DNA from: Apostichopus japonicus
Taxonomy: Eukaryota; Echinodermata; Holothuroidea; Aspidochirotida; Stichopodidae
DNA length: 64,000 nt
Direction of reading: 5' to 3'
Assembly: GCF_037975245.1 (NCBI RefSeq)
Contig: NC_092574.1
Coordinates: 23,871,713 to 23,935,712, forward strand
The position numbers and the translations under genes were made by a program. Shown piece after piece: positions 11,839-22,935 of the stretch. Under the pieces are notes generated by a model. It saw nothing but the letters and a program-made list of their open reading frames with translations. It was not told the origin of the DNA and searched no databases. The stretch's first letter is position 1. Each line of letters begins with the position of its first letter.

Positions 11839-12806
11839 CATAGGCGTAGGAGGCGGGGGGGGGGGGGGGGCTGGGGGGGCTGCAGCCCCCCCAACCAATT
11901 ATTTTTGTGAAAATTCGGGCAATATGCTGAGAATTTTTCGGGCACCTACTGGAAGAATAATAATTTGCAGTGTGTTTTTCATTTTTTGGGGGGGGTGAAA
12001 ATTCGGCAATATGCTGAGTATTTTTCGGGCACTTACTGAAAGAGTAACAATTTGCAGTGTGTTTTTCAATTTTTTGGGTGAAAATTTGGACAATACGCTG
12101 AGAATTTTTTGGGCACCTACCAGTGGCGGAGCGTCCATACAGTCAGAGGGGGCGGATGCCCCCCTGACGGACTCAAACGGACTGCTGGCGCCCTTTTCAG
12201 CTTTTTACCACTTTCTACTTATTCGCGATTATTGACTTTTTTATTGCGCTCTGAAATACCTATTGACATTTGTCACATTTTGTTGGTGCAATTTTCTGAC
12301 AAATGGCGATGACACCTATTTATTCTTCGTTTATCTGTAAATTAGCTAGGCCTGGAAAGGGTGATTTCCGGCGATCTAGGGAGTATCTTTACTCAAAAAT
12401 TTTTTGCACGCTCCGCGCCAACCCGTGGTGGCGCTCCGCTTAGATAGTGTCGAAAGCGCCCCTACAGACCATTCTCTCTCCCCCTGACCAATACCCCTAG
12501 CTCCGCCACTGGCACCTACTGAAAGAAGAAAAATTTGCAATGTGTTTTTCAATAGTTAAACTTATATTATTATTATTATTGTTGTAACGACTTCCCCAAT
12601 AATTATAACCAATATGGAAGGGTAATAACACGAAAAATGATTTTATGTTATTGGCATGTGATGTAATAAGGGATGAATGCCTACATGATATGCACAATAA
12701 CATGCGCGGAACGCGCGCGGAGCGCGCGAAAAATTTTGGTTATATTTTTCGGGCAAGTCGTTACAGCCCCCCCCCCCCCAAATCAAATGAGGCTCCTACG
12801 CCTATG
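11839..12806. mobile_element. hAT-like element interrupting the transposase remnant
   Basis: A 14-bp inverted repeat (CATAGGCGTAGGAG / CTCCTACGCCTATG) is flanked by a perfect 8-bp duplication, ataccctt, at 11831-11838 and 12807-12814. Inside, a unit of roughly 80-90 bp containing gggcacctactgaaag recurs about three times, with poly-G and poly-C tracts at the two ends. It is non-coding and contains the MITE at 12121-12511. Confidence 0.85.
12121..12511. mobile_element. hAT MITE (CAGTGGCGGAGC family), copy 2
   Basis: A 391-bp element with a perfect 12-bp inverted repeat (CAGTGGCGGAGC / GCTCCGCCACTG) and a perfect 8-bp duplication, gcacctac, at 12113-12120 and 12512-12519. It is the same family and orientation as 5637-6040, with small differences. 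It is the innermost layer of nest B. Confidence 0.9.
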
Positions 12807-13193
12807 ATACCCTTCAACCGACAACAACTGGAACTGGCCTCGAAAGAAAGGCAGACTAAGCTTAAGATTGTCGGAGAGCTCAGGGTACCAACTCACGAGA
12901 TCTGGTGGAATTCTCCATTCAGCAACATTGAGTGATATTCGATGATATGAATCCTGAGATGTGTAAGTCCTAACCAAATAGAGACTCGACATTACTCTTC
13001 TTCCAAATGTGTGTGTGGGGGGGACATTTGATATTGTTTCCCCCACCCATCGAAATGTGGGGGGACGTGTCCAGGGGGGGACGGGGGACGTGTCCCCCCG
13101 TCCCCCCCCCTGGATTGCAAGCTTGCAAGCAACGGAAAGTTAACTTTTTCAGAGCGCGGCACGCGGTTTGGGGCGGGTCTTCAATGCCTTTAA

Positions 13194-14508
13194 GGTAAAT
13201 CCAGCCCTATATGAATGGATTAATCAGCTATGTATGGAAATGTCATTTGTTACTTTAGTTAAATAAATATATTTCGGAAACCAACTTTGCCAAAATATGT
13301 TTCTCACAGTTTCACAATATATACATCTTGAAGATAGAGAGAAGACGTTTGTGTTCTCGTTTTCGTTTCCAAGGTGTGATGTTTGCTTTTGTCGGTATTG
13401 GTTTTAGCCTCAGTTTTCGATTTCGTGAACGGTTTTGGTTTTGTTTTCGTGTTTATCTTTGGCTTTGATTGCGTTTGTTATTTTACCATTTATTTAATTA
13501 TCACTTTGCTTATTCTTTTGTGAATGTATGTGTTTTGTTTATTTAATTTATTTTTTATCATTGTTGTTGTTAACGGCACTATTCGGCTTTCGTAAATTCC
13601 ATTCACTTCATGTATTTCAAATGGTCATGTGTAGCAAGTTCTATCATATCCACAGCATTCGTACCAGTGTTACCAGAGTTAGCGTTTTTACACTAGATCT
13701 AGCGTTTTTAGTCATTTGTGGGGTTCTAGCGCACGTTTTTTCTAATTTTGGTAATTCTACCGTTTTTTGCCTAAAACTAGTTCAATTTACCAAAAATTGA
13801 CCACTTTTCAGATTATTTAGACAAAATTCTTACTTGGAGACCCATCCAAATTTATTTTGAGTATTTTTGCCCAATCTTCGGAACTTCCTACCGAAAATTT
13901 CCATATTTTTTTCAAATTTTCTGGGTCAGACTATCACTCAAATCAACTATTCAAAATCTATTTTGTGATCGGTGACCATTCATCCTACGAATCTGTGCTA
14001 AATTGACTCCAAACAACACGAATGTTAGGGAAACTACCATTTAGCGTTTTCTAGGGTTTTATTTTCGCAAATCTAGCGTTTTTTCGTCAACTGTCGCTGG
14101 TAACGCTGATTCGTACATATATCTGTTATCATACAGCTGTGTATGCGGAAGATATTGCTATATTACTAATTAGCAGTTACATGTTGTTGTAGTTCTGATC
14201 CATTACGGAAATGGAATATTTATGAGTTACGTGGTATCCTTTTGTGTAAATCTTGCTTGCAATCCTCCTATGCCTGTTTTGGAGAACGGATAAAGTTTGT
14301 CTGCCGAACAATTTCAATGATGCATTGCAAACATAAAATCGACTGATTTCGCGGAACTGGTAAATAAAATAGGCCTGTTCTAGTGGTACTACCATCTCCG
14401 TGTATAGTCTTTAAAATATCTAGCCTAATTGTAGCCTAAAATAAGTCGAAAACTTGATGGTTTAGCAAAAATTAGCATCTTTGCCGACCCACTATGTGAT
14501 ACTACTCA
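13194..14508. other. Intergenic region, probably ending in the PGAP2 promoter and 5' UTR
   Basis: T-rich sequence with no recognisable coding unit. Degenerate repeats of tagcgttttt-like words occur at 13680-14100. A strong donor (actactcag then gtaagatt, junction at 14509/14510) just upstream of the PGAP2 start exon suggests that an untranslated first exon ends at 14509. Its 5' end cannot be placed. Confidence 0.4.
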
Positions 14509-14943
14509 GGTAAGATTATTTTTGATTAATAATACATTTATAGGCTGTGCCACACTAAATTAGTTAGAATAGCCTAGTCTTTTCGGCTAGCTCTATTGTA
14601 TGCTTAATTTTATACCAATCTATTCCGTCTGTCATTTCAGAGCTTTTGAAAAAATACCCTATAGGCAATGAAGGCTCATCAATTATTGAAAGAGGCACTT
14701 TAGAGTCTTTTTGAATAATGAAGCTTGAGATGTCAGATCAAATTTATGACTGTTAAAGTCTGACAGTTTCTGTAATGAAATTTTTTACCATTAATGCATA
14801 CGTTTGAATCAAAACCGGCTTTGCTAAATGAGTCTTTTCATCATTTGTCTAAAGATTTCATTAGTCCAACTCAAGAATTAAAGCTTGCTTTGAATTCAGT
14901 TTTCTTCCAAGTTTGACATTTTGTTCCTTTATTTTCACAGGTC

Positions 14944-17771
14944 ATGATGACAAAGAAAAGTTCGAGAGATCCCTTTGAGATGACAGATGATGTCGTGTAT
15001 ATTCCGTTTAGAGGGGCTACCATTGTGAGCTCGATAATAGTGTCCGGTGGTTTCGTCCTTTGCATAATTCTTGCATTAGTATATCACTTTGAGCGTACAA
15101 CTTGGACACATTGTCAGGTAATATGTTACAACGTATACTTAGTTGCTATTATGATAACTTAACAATCCAATTTTGAGGATTTTCACAAGCCTTACTGATC
15201 ATTATTCTAAAGAAGATCGGTTCTTTTTCAAACAAAGAAACCCAAAGCCTTTTGGCTTTCAAGTTTTATCAACCAAGATGATCATCCATTTTTTAAAAAG
15301 CTAACATAAACTCCAACAAAGTCTTTGAGACCAAAGTTGAAGGTAACAAAATTGTTGACCTCAGATGACCTATTGTCCATTTTTTTGACTGCTGGATAGG
15401 ATAGTTTTGGAATGAAAACATTGATTTCAGAAATTTTTCTCCAACACATTCTAGTGCTCTAGATAATCAAACATGACATATAGACATTCACGAGCTAATT
15501 AGATAGTTTACATGTAAACCTATCAATGCACTTCAATCAATGTATTAAAAAGTAAGTGGTCATGTTTCAATTTTTTCCAGGTTCCCAATTACCTTCCATC
15601 GATTAGTGCTGCAATATCTGTACCACCATCTGCATATATATGGAGGCTTGTGGTGGCCTCTTGTGCATCACAAAGACTATGTACTGTTGTTTTTCATCAC
15701 AAGCATTATTCCAACATCTTTGTCCCAAACTCATACTACAGAAGACTGTGTAAACTTTGTTTTGGGTCTGAGTTTCTGGAGAATCTTTGCCTAATTGGTT
15801 TAACATGTATTTCATCAACAGAAAACCACGGTAGGTATTGAAATTAGTCATAGTATTTGTTTCCTAAGCGTATTGTTTTTTTTTTTGCCCAGGCGTCAGA
15901 AAATGTATCTAATTTTCAGAGCTACATAGCTATTGTCCATAGTCCAAGCCTCCAAGGTAACTTTCATGTATTCCGAGCATCAAATCGGACGGGTGGTTGT
16001 CTGGTGTTTTGTAGCGCAGTCTTCGTGCAAGCTACTGAGGTGTGGGCCTAACAGTTTGTGCACTGTCCGCTAGCCTAACTTACTAAATAAATTGACTTAG
16101 TTGAAATTGTTTTTGGCTCTTCTAAGTTTTATTACTGACCACAAAAGAGAATTTCATTTCTACCTTGGTTACCAGTGAGTTCAATACCACTACTATGTGC
16201 ACACTAATTAAAGCTGCTTGATTCAGATATGTTCTCTTCTGGCTTTCAACTTCAAGGAATTCATGATGAATTTTAGTTAGGACAGATATGTTTTCATGCC
16301 CTCTTAGGTACATGTAGTAAAAGCAGGTCTATTTATTGTAGGAGACTTTTGATAATGTGGAAAACAAGTTAAATATAGTATTTTGATTATTTCACTTTCT
16401 TCCCTAAACCTATTAATCTTTGTTTGGTAATTTATGTATTGATTAGTATTCTCTGTCTTATTTCAGGCTTGCACGCGATGTTCTTCATTGGTTTCCAGCT
16501 GTTCGCAGTTATCTTTATGTTTCTCATGTGCATTGTGTATAGCATGGCCACAATGTCAGAAGACAATTCGGTGAGAAATCAATAAGTTATACTCTTTTGT
16601 CTCAGATCACATGTTGGAGCAGTTTGCTGATGCCTGTAATAGCCAACCTATAGTGGTAAGTGGAACTTGGTAGAATTTAATCCCACTCGGACCACCCATG
16701 TGAGTGTTGGATTAGTCTACTGGCTTACTGGTCACGAAAGGGATTAGTTTCATATGAGGTGGTGCCCAAATGCGTCACTTGTGTCCAATACCCAGTGATG
16801 TCGGTTGGATCTCTGAGCAGCAGCAAATTATGCACTGCCAGTCTGTTGCTGTACCCATGTAACGCCTAGTCTGTGTCATGAATGGATCAATTAACACATG
16901 CAAGGGGTATTGCAACATTTAATGTTAAAATATTTATTGTGAAGTAACTATTGCACTGGAGGGTGGTGTTTAAAGTAGTGCTATAAGGTTTGGTGTCAGT
17001 TTAACCAAAGTTTGGGTGTTCAGTAAAAGATTCACTGTCAATTGCTATTGCTTTAGTATCGTCATTTACTATTGCTTTAATATATTCTTTTACTATTGCT
17101 TTTACAGAACACAAAATCACTCAAATGGAAGTGGGGGGCTTTCTTGACAAACGTTGCTGCTTTCGTTTTAGCGATGGGTTCTTATTATCTTCACAATGCA
17201 TATTGTAGACCAGGCGGTAAGTATGTTGGACTAGTTGCACTGACTAATTACAAGCTGCCTGTCAGTTTATATGACCAACTAGAATAAAATAAGTATCTCC
17301 ACAACCTGATCATCCACCACACCCTACCCCCCCCCCCCTTCCCAAATCCCTCCCTTGGTTCCTTTTCAACTCCTGCTTACAATAAGAAAGCTTGAAAGAG
17401 GATACTTAGTTGAATCAACAGGAAAAGAGATCAAAGGCTCTGTCTATCATCGTGTAGCATTTCTATTGTATGTTGCTAGTCAAAGTTAATTGTTTGAAGT
17501 GAGAGGTACATTATAACAGAAAATTTGTCAAAAGTTGAATGAAGGTGCAGGATTACCTTTTTTTACATTTATAATTTTTAGGTGCCCTAACTAATAATGT
17601 GTATCTTTTTCTTGTTTTGGTGTGCGTTCCTTTCCTACAGTGTATACGGTCTTCGCCTTCTTCGAGTACATTATTGTCCTGAGTAATATTGCATACCATG
17701 TACGCGTAAGCCTTGACTTTAGTGACAGGGAGATCCGATTCGGAGTCAGACAAAGCAACAAAAACTCGTAA
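14944..17771 (+). CDS. PGAP2: Post-GPI attachment to proteins factor 2 (PGAP2/FRAG1), complete
   Basis: Coding exons are 14944-15117, 15581-15830, 15900-15956, 16467-16570, 17108-17216 and 17641-17771, all with GT-AG introns and matching phases, giving about 274 residues (the human protein is about 254). PGAP2 is a multi-pass Golgi membrane protein of the Frag1 family, needed with PGAP3 for fatty-acid remodelling of GPI-anchored proteins. Family signatures are FERTTWTHCQVPNYLPSISA (residues 49-68), the YYRRLCKLCFG block with FLENL (about residues 110-125) and CRPGVYTVFAFFEYIIVLSN (about 228-247). Membrane segments are visible near residues 26-47, 164-186, 204-224 and 232-252. Exon 3 must begin at 15900 rather than at the AG at 15892, which would put a stop in frame. 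The exon 6 frame reaches TAA at 17769-17771, but this overlaps a strong donor (gtaagtat). Splicing from there to 18347 would end the protein in SCR instead, with little change in length. Confidence 0.9.
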
Positions 17772-20700
17772 GTATCAAGGGTCCTCGGAATGGATAAATG
17801 TATTCTTTCTTTATATACAGTGCAATAAGCAAGATTTCACTATTATAAAGTGCTTTCATAATGGCTTCAAGGTTCTTTCTTTTTCCAAGTTACCTGATGG
17901 ATATGTTGAGCTTTTTGACAGTCATTAGCAACGATAGGATATTTAGAGTACATATATAGTATATATAACTGTCTCTTTCAATTTACATTAAGATTATTTT
18001 GGGCAATAATTCATGCTATGAAAAAACTTGCTGGCCAAGTGGTATTTCGAATCTTTGCTCTTCTCTTATACTCAGGTTAAACTAAGTTTACTTTCAGAGT
18101 GATAGAAGGTTCAACTGAGGTGCAACAAATTCAAGGGTGTTTTTATTCTCCCCTGAAGGCACTCAGTGGAAATTGATTTTTTTTTTTAAATTTCAAGTCT
18201 TGCATCTTTGGCTTGCTGATTAAAAGTTGTGTTGGAGTTGCATGTTTAGCTTTCAAAATGAGTTTAAAGATCATCCACAGTATAAAAATGGATTTGAAAC
18301 AGAAGTGCTTCATTGTCCATATTTTGATCTCTTCTGTTTTTTGAAGGTGTAGATGACTGAGCTCCTGTACAAATTCAAGCGGTTACTCATAAAACTGAAC
18401 AGAAATGATGTCAGCTTATATTAGAGAACCTTACTTCAGAGGCTCATTCATCAAGTTAAAGGATGCCTTTAGGCGGAAGAATTTTAGTGATGATTTGTTA
18501 AAGTCCAAGAAGTATGAAGAAAGTGAGTGCTGGTAGTGTTTCTACAGCTGTTTCAGTTTCAAGTTATTCACCTTTAAAATTATGCTAAATCTCTGGAGTG
18601 CTCCTTTAAGACTAAACCTAATAATGATGTGTGCTGCTCCTCAGTGTAGGCCTTAATGTCGATGTCTATTTTAATCCATTGTTTATCAATTTTTAATAAC
18701 TGAATCAGAGCAGGTTCTATTAATTTCATATAAACAACGGATCACCGTTGGATGTCATTCAACACTATTTACCTTTGACAACTTTGCAATGCATTGAAAA
18801 CATAGTCATTTAAAGCCAATGAAAGTCTACGGTTTTCTCATAAATATATTGTCCAGTTACTTTAGCAGATGAAAACAGAGCGGTTGCAATGTTCATTTCT
18901 CAAAAAGTGAAAAGTGTTATAGAAATATAACATTGACTGATACTAGTGTTTTTATCAGTGTAGCATGTCAAAATTAATGTTGTTAATAAAGGCCCATCCA
19001 TGAATGATACTCCCACCTAATCTGGCTTGATATCATTTGGTTTTGCTTTTACCGTTGCTTTGGTGGATAAACAGATAAGCAGAAAAATTTTAACTTGTTC
19101 AGATCATGGTCAATCAAACTTTTTGTTTAGTAGATATGGAAAGACTAATGATGTTTTGTGCATGTGTTGCTTTCATTGCCCTTTTTTGTGCTGTTCGATC
19201 TAAAACCAGATTTGTCTTTAAATTTTGTGAGATGTGTAACTGCTGCAGTATAAACATATGAAAGCGCTCGTACGCTTTGATGGTAAGCCATTTATATTTC
19301 CGTCATATGTAGAACTTCTGCTATACTTAACATACTTGTACTACAAAGTTTCTAAATGAAAAATTTCTGTAAGATTATTTTACTCTCCTTGTGATGAAGA
19401 AATTTGAATATCTTTTTCTTGAGCTAGAGAAAGCTCACTTTATTACTTTGAGCCCTTGCCATTAACTTGATTGATTAACTTGATTGCATTGATCAATTTA
19501 TTGATCTATCCGTTTGATCAATCAGCTCAAATATAGCAGTAATTCTCATTAGTAACATCCTGTGAAATGTTATGATTGTTATCGCTATACCATGTGAAAT
19601 GCAGGAATGCTTTACAGAGATGGAAAACATGCAGAACGATTCCTGAACCACCACTTTCTAGGCCAAGATCTTATGGGTTGTTGTCACAAATTTGCAATGT
19701 ATAACAATTTATAACATCATTACTTCTAAAATAGCACTAGGCAGATTGACAATTAATTTTGTGCTCGCAGGTTTCCAGTGATCTTGCCTCTAAATTAGGC
19801 CAAGCCAGATTCCATCTGTCGTGTCAAGTAGTCAGACCTGCCAACCCCTTTTGCAAGCCTGCCCCCGCATCCTTCCTACTGTTTAAGGTAGTAACTAGCA
19901 CAACCTTGCATTTAATGCACCATTAGACGTCTAAAATTTTAATATTTTTCTGGGCAGGATGCCCCCAGACCCCCTACATGGGAGTTGGCTTCAAAGAAAG
20001 GGCCATGCCCCCTGCATTAACAAATCCGGAATCTTCCCCTGGTACTTCTCATGTTAAGAATAACTGATTCATCACTCGTGCTCTTGGTTTAGTATCCTTT
20101 ATTTTCTTACCAATATATAAGTATCTACATATTGTCACATTTGGCATTCCAAGGGTTGGAAGTAAATTGACATGAGCCTAAATTTTAGCATGCTAAAAGT
20201 GCTAGAAGTTTTCAAAAGCAACTTCCTAGAGGCTGTGATTAGTACCAGCCATTGGGAATTGTTATAAAATAGACATTTGATTATCATAGTATGGAATCAA
20301 TTTTTACGGTTGCAGGAAAAAACTGGTTGTAAATGCCGCATTGGGTGTCCATTTTCTGACTCTAGCATATTTGGAAGCAATACTGATGACTTTTGAGAGC
20401 TATGTGCTTTGACTCACTCAGGTCAAGAAGTCAAAATGTTTTAAACTTGATTGTATCTTAGAAATTTTTGATTGTTATGCAAAAGTTTAAGCTATGATGG
20501 ATAAATATGCAATATTTGTTGTTGTTTCTTTCCTTCTCTTCTGAAGTCTAAATGAATATATGATGCTTTGCTATTCTGACTTTGGCCTCTTCTTAGTTCT
20601 TTCAAGCTTAGATATTTCCAGCTAATGCCCATATCAAGAATAGTTATTTTTGTAATCCTTGGAAAATTACTGTTAAGTGTGAATATTTCTATCAGCCTTC

Positions 20701-21151
20701 AGAATAGACTAATGTTGAAAATTCCGTCATGTTGTTGTGATTTGTAATAAATGTTCAACATGTCTACTATGAACAGAGCAGTAGTAATATTCACCCTTGG
20801 TTTTGCTCATAGTTAGCTCAGTACTAGTGACTAGAAATGCAAGAGTTTGTTAAGGTTGGTTTCTCCAGACAATAAGAAATTGGGGAACATACTAATATGT
20901 AAATCTGTCAAGAATCACATTTTTTTTAAATTCCCTAATGAGTTACGCATGTATTAAATGATGTTCATTCATACTTAGTAAAGATTCCTAAATCCTATTG
21001 GTCCATTCAGGTCAGCTGACCGTGGTTAATCCTGTGAGTAACGCACGGTAAAATTACGGGGCATCACTTAAATAAATCTTTGGTTATATGTAACCAGAAA
21101 TGTTTTGTTTTATGATTTTTCCCCCACACAAATGGTAGTGTATGAATGAAC
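17772..21151. other. Downstream of PGAP2: probable 3' UTR then intergenic sequence
   Basis: No conserved exon was recognised. An acceptor-like tract at 18330-18346 (ttctgttttttgaag) could begin an alternative last exon of PGAP2. A 43-codon open frame at 18405-18536 (plus) starts MMSAYIREPYFRG and is lysine- and arginine-rich. It has no known relatives that I recognise and may be chance. AATAAA occurs near 18984 and 20744, but neither can be tied to a transcript end. Confidence 0.35.
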
Positions 21152-21317
21152 GGGGTTAATCAACGGTCTAGCGTGCGTTACTCACATGATTAATGCACTC
21201 CGAGTGTTAATGCTATCGCTGGATGCACTCGGGCTCCGCCCTCGTGCATCGCTTGCATTATCCCCCGATCGTGCATTAATCCTGTGAGTAACGCACGCTA
21301 GACTGTTGATTAACCCC
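21152..21317. repeat. Long near-perfect foldback (inverted repeat)
   Basis: The left arm begins ggggttaatcaac at 21152 and runs to about 21198. The right arm (21271-21317) is its inverse, with 45 of 47 positions matching. The central 70 bases contain a second, shorter inverted repeat (gatgcactcgggc / gccctcgtgcatc), so the whole 166 bases can form one extended hairpin. A partial copy of the arm (cctgtgagtaacgcac) occurs at about 21032-21047. It has no coding capacity and may be a foldback MITE. Confidence 0.75.
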
Positions 21318-21845
21318 TTATTAATCCTTTGTTTATAAATTGTCATAATTCAATCAAAAACATGTTCTTTTAGCTTGAAAGGGTCATGTATCAATATTAA
21401 GAATGGTATAGAAAACCTGAACTGATGGCGGGCTTGTTATTAACGCTCTGCAACGTTACCAAGGTTACTGTCTTTTGCCCCAAGTCATCTATTTAAGACT
21501 CTACATTCTTGGACCTTTAACTCATTCCAAAACAGATTTTACTGGTTGATGCCAAAAGTCAAGATGGATCATTAGTGTCAGCTTTGTCAGTGTTAGATAT
21601 CTTATTTATGTTATATGTCTGAAGAAGTAAAAATATATTTATGAGCTAAAGAAGGAAGATATATGTTACTAACTAACTGGTCTCAGATTTCCTCATTTTT
21701 TAAGTTGTACAAAGTTTGGGAATTTAGAATGCCATCCAACCGCGGCAGAGAGATTTCAGAACCCAAGGACTGGATATCCTTTGTAGTGAATTAATTCTTT
21801 GAGATACTCATTATGGTTTGCACCCAACAAATCCTGAATCACTCA

Positions 21846-22935
21846 TACAAATGCAAGACCCTATACCACTACTGTCTAATCAATGCAAGTCCCTATACCA
21901 CTACTGTCTAATCAATACAAGACCCTATACCACTACTGTCTAATTAATGCAAGTCCTTATACCACTACTGTCTAATCAATGCAAGAACCTATACCACTAC
22001 TGTCTAATCAATGCAAGACCCTATACCACTACTGTCTAATCAATACAAGACCCTTTACTACTACTGTCTAATCAATACAAGAACCTATACCACTACTGTC
22101 TAATCAATGCAAGACCCTATACCACTACTGTCTAATCAATACAAGACCCTTTACTACTACTGTCTAATCAATACAAGACCCTATACCACTACTGTCTAAT
22201 CAATACAAGACCCTTTACTACTACTGTCTAATCAATGCAAGTCCCTCTACCACTACTGTCTAATCAATGCAAGTCCCTATACCACTACTGTCTAATCAAT
22301 ACAAGTCCCTCTACCACTACTGTCTAATCAATACAAGTCCCTATACCACTACTGTCTAATCAATACAAGACCCTTTACTACTACTGTCTAATCAATACAA
22401 GACCCTATACCACTACTGTCTAATCAATGCAAGACCCTTTACTACTACTGTCTAATCAATACAAGACCCTCTACCACTACTGTCTAATCAATGCAAGACC
22501 CTTTACTACTACTGTCTAATCAATGCAAGTCCCTATACCACTACTGTCTAATCAATGCAAGTCCCTATACCACTACTGTCTAATCAATGCAAGTCCCTAT
22601 ACCACTACTGTCTAATCAATGCAAGTCCCTCTACCACTACTGTCTAATCAATGCAAGTCCCTATACCACTACTGTCTTATCAATACAAGACCTATACCAC
22701 TACTGTCTAATCAATGCAAGACCCTCTACCACTACTGTCTTATCAATGCAAGTCCCTATACCACTTCTGTCTAATCAATGCAAGACCCTCTACCACTACT
22801 GTCTAATCAATGCAAGACCCTCTACCACTACTGTCTAATCAATGCAAGACCCTTTACCACTACTGTCTTATCAATACAAGACCCTATACCACTACTGACT
22901 AATCAATACAAGACTATACTACTACTGTCTAATCA
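21846..22935. repeat. Minisatellite, 32-bp unit, about 34 copies
   Basis: The unit is caatgcaagaccctatac followed by cactactgtctaat. It repeats head to tail with few changes: G or A in caatGc, and gaccc, gtccc or gaacc, and ctaat or cttat. A few units at the right end (22680-22935) are shortened by one or more bases. Because 32 is not a multiple of three, open frames crossing it (such as 22587-22838) rotate through all phases and are not genes. The variants are mixed rather than grouped, as expected from repeated unequal exchange. Confidence 0.95.

Larger units (their letters stand above)
11520..12960 (-). pseudogene. Decayed hAT transposase, C-terminal dimerisation region
   Basis: Read on the minus strand, the sequence just right of the 11839-12806 insertion (about 12807-12960) encodes a stretch including WYPELSDNLKLSLPFF. 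Left of it (about 11600-11830) the frame resumes with VRAMFGEVEALL and SSTEAERSFNALRRLKTW, the hallmark of the hAT-family dimerisation domain (a SSxxAERSFSALRRLKT pattern). Shortly after, a 2-base offset shifts the frame, and the conserved continuation (RSTMTQQRLNHV) is found in another frame. The gene is therefore broken by a frameshift and by the insertion, and the N-terminal half is not recognisable. The family assignment is from motif memory. Confidence 0.7.
9746..13121. mobile_element. hAT-like element carrying a transposase remnant, inserted in the TTAA MITE
   Basis: A perfect 8-bp duplication, cttgcaag, borders this 3376-bp insertion (9738-9745 and 13122-13129). Removing it restores continuity with the intact MITE copy near 56.8 kb, which confirms the boundaries. 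The left end reads CAGGGGCGTCAATCC. The right end keeps GGATTG but not the last bases of the expected inverse, so the right terminus has changed. Inside are a decayed minus-strand hAT transposase (11520-12960), a truncated element at 10632-10990 and a full element at 11839-12806. Confidence 0.75.
9389..13189. mobile_element. TTAA-flanked MITE, split by a 3.4-kb insertion (nest B)
   Basis: The left part (9389-9745) and right part (13122-13189) together match the uninterrupted copy at 56779-57138 read in reverse. The two ends carry AGG..GAAGACTCG and its inverse (GTCTTCAATGCCT), and TTAA flanks both sides (9385-9388, 13190-13193). TTAA duplication is typical of piggyBac-like transposition, but the terminal bases are not the usual CCC, so the class is not settled. 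The interruption is a hAT-like element. Confidence 0.75.

Noticed and set aside
15893..15956. Use of the first AG (15892) as acceptor for PGAP2 exon 3
   Set aside because: It would put a stop codon (taa) six codons into the exon. The next AG at 15899 keeps the frame and the alignment.
22587..22838. Open frame with repeated YHYCLIN-like peptides
   Set aside because: It is a translation of the 32-bp minisatellite, which rotates through all three frames.
21846..22935. CRISPR-like array
   Set aside because: The repeats are contiguous with no unique spacers, and the genome is eukaryotic. It is a minisatellite.
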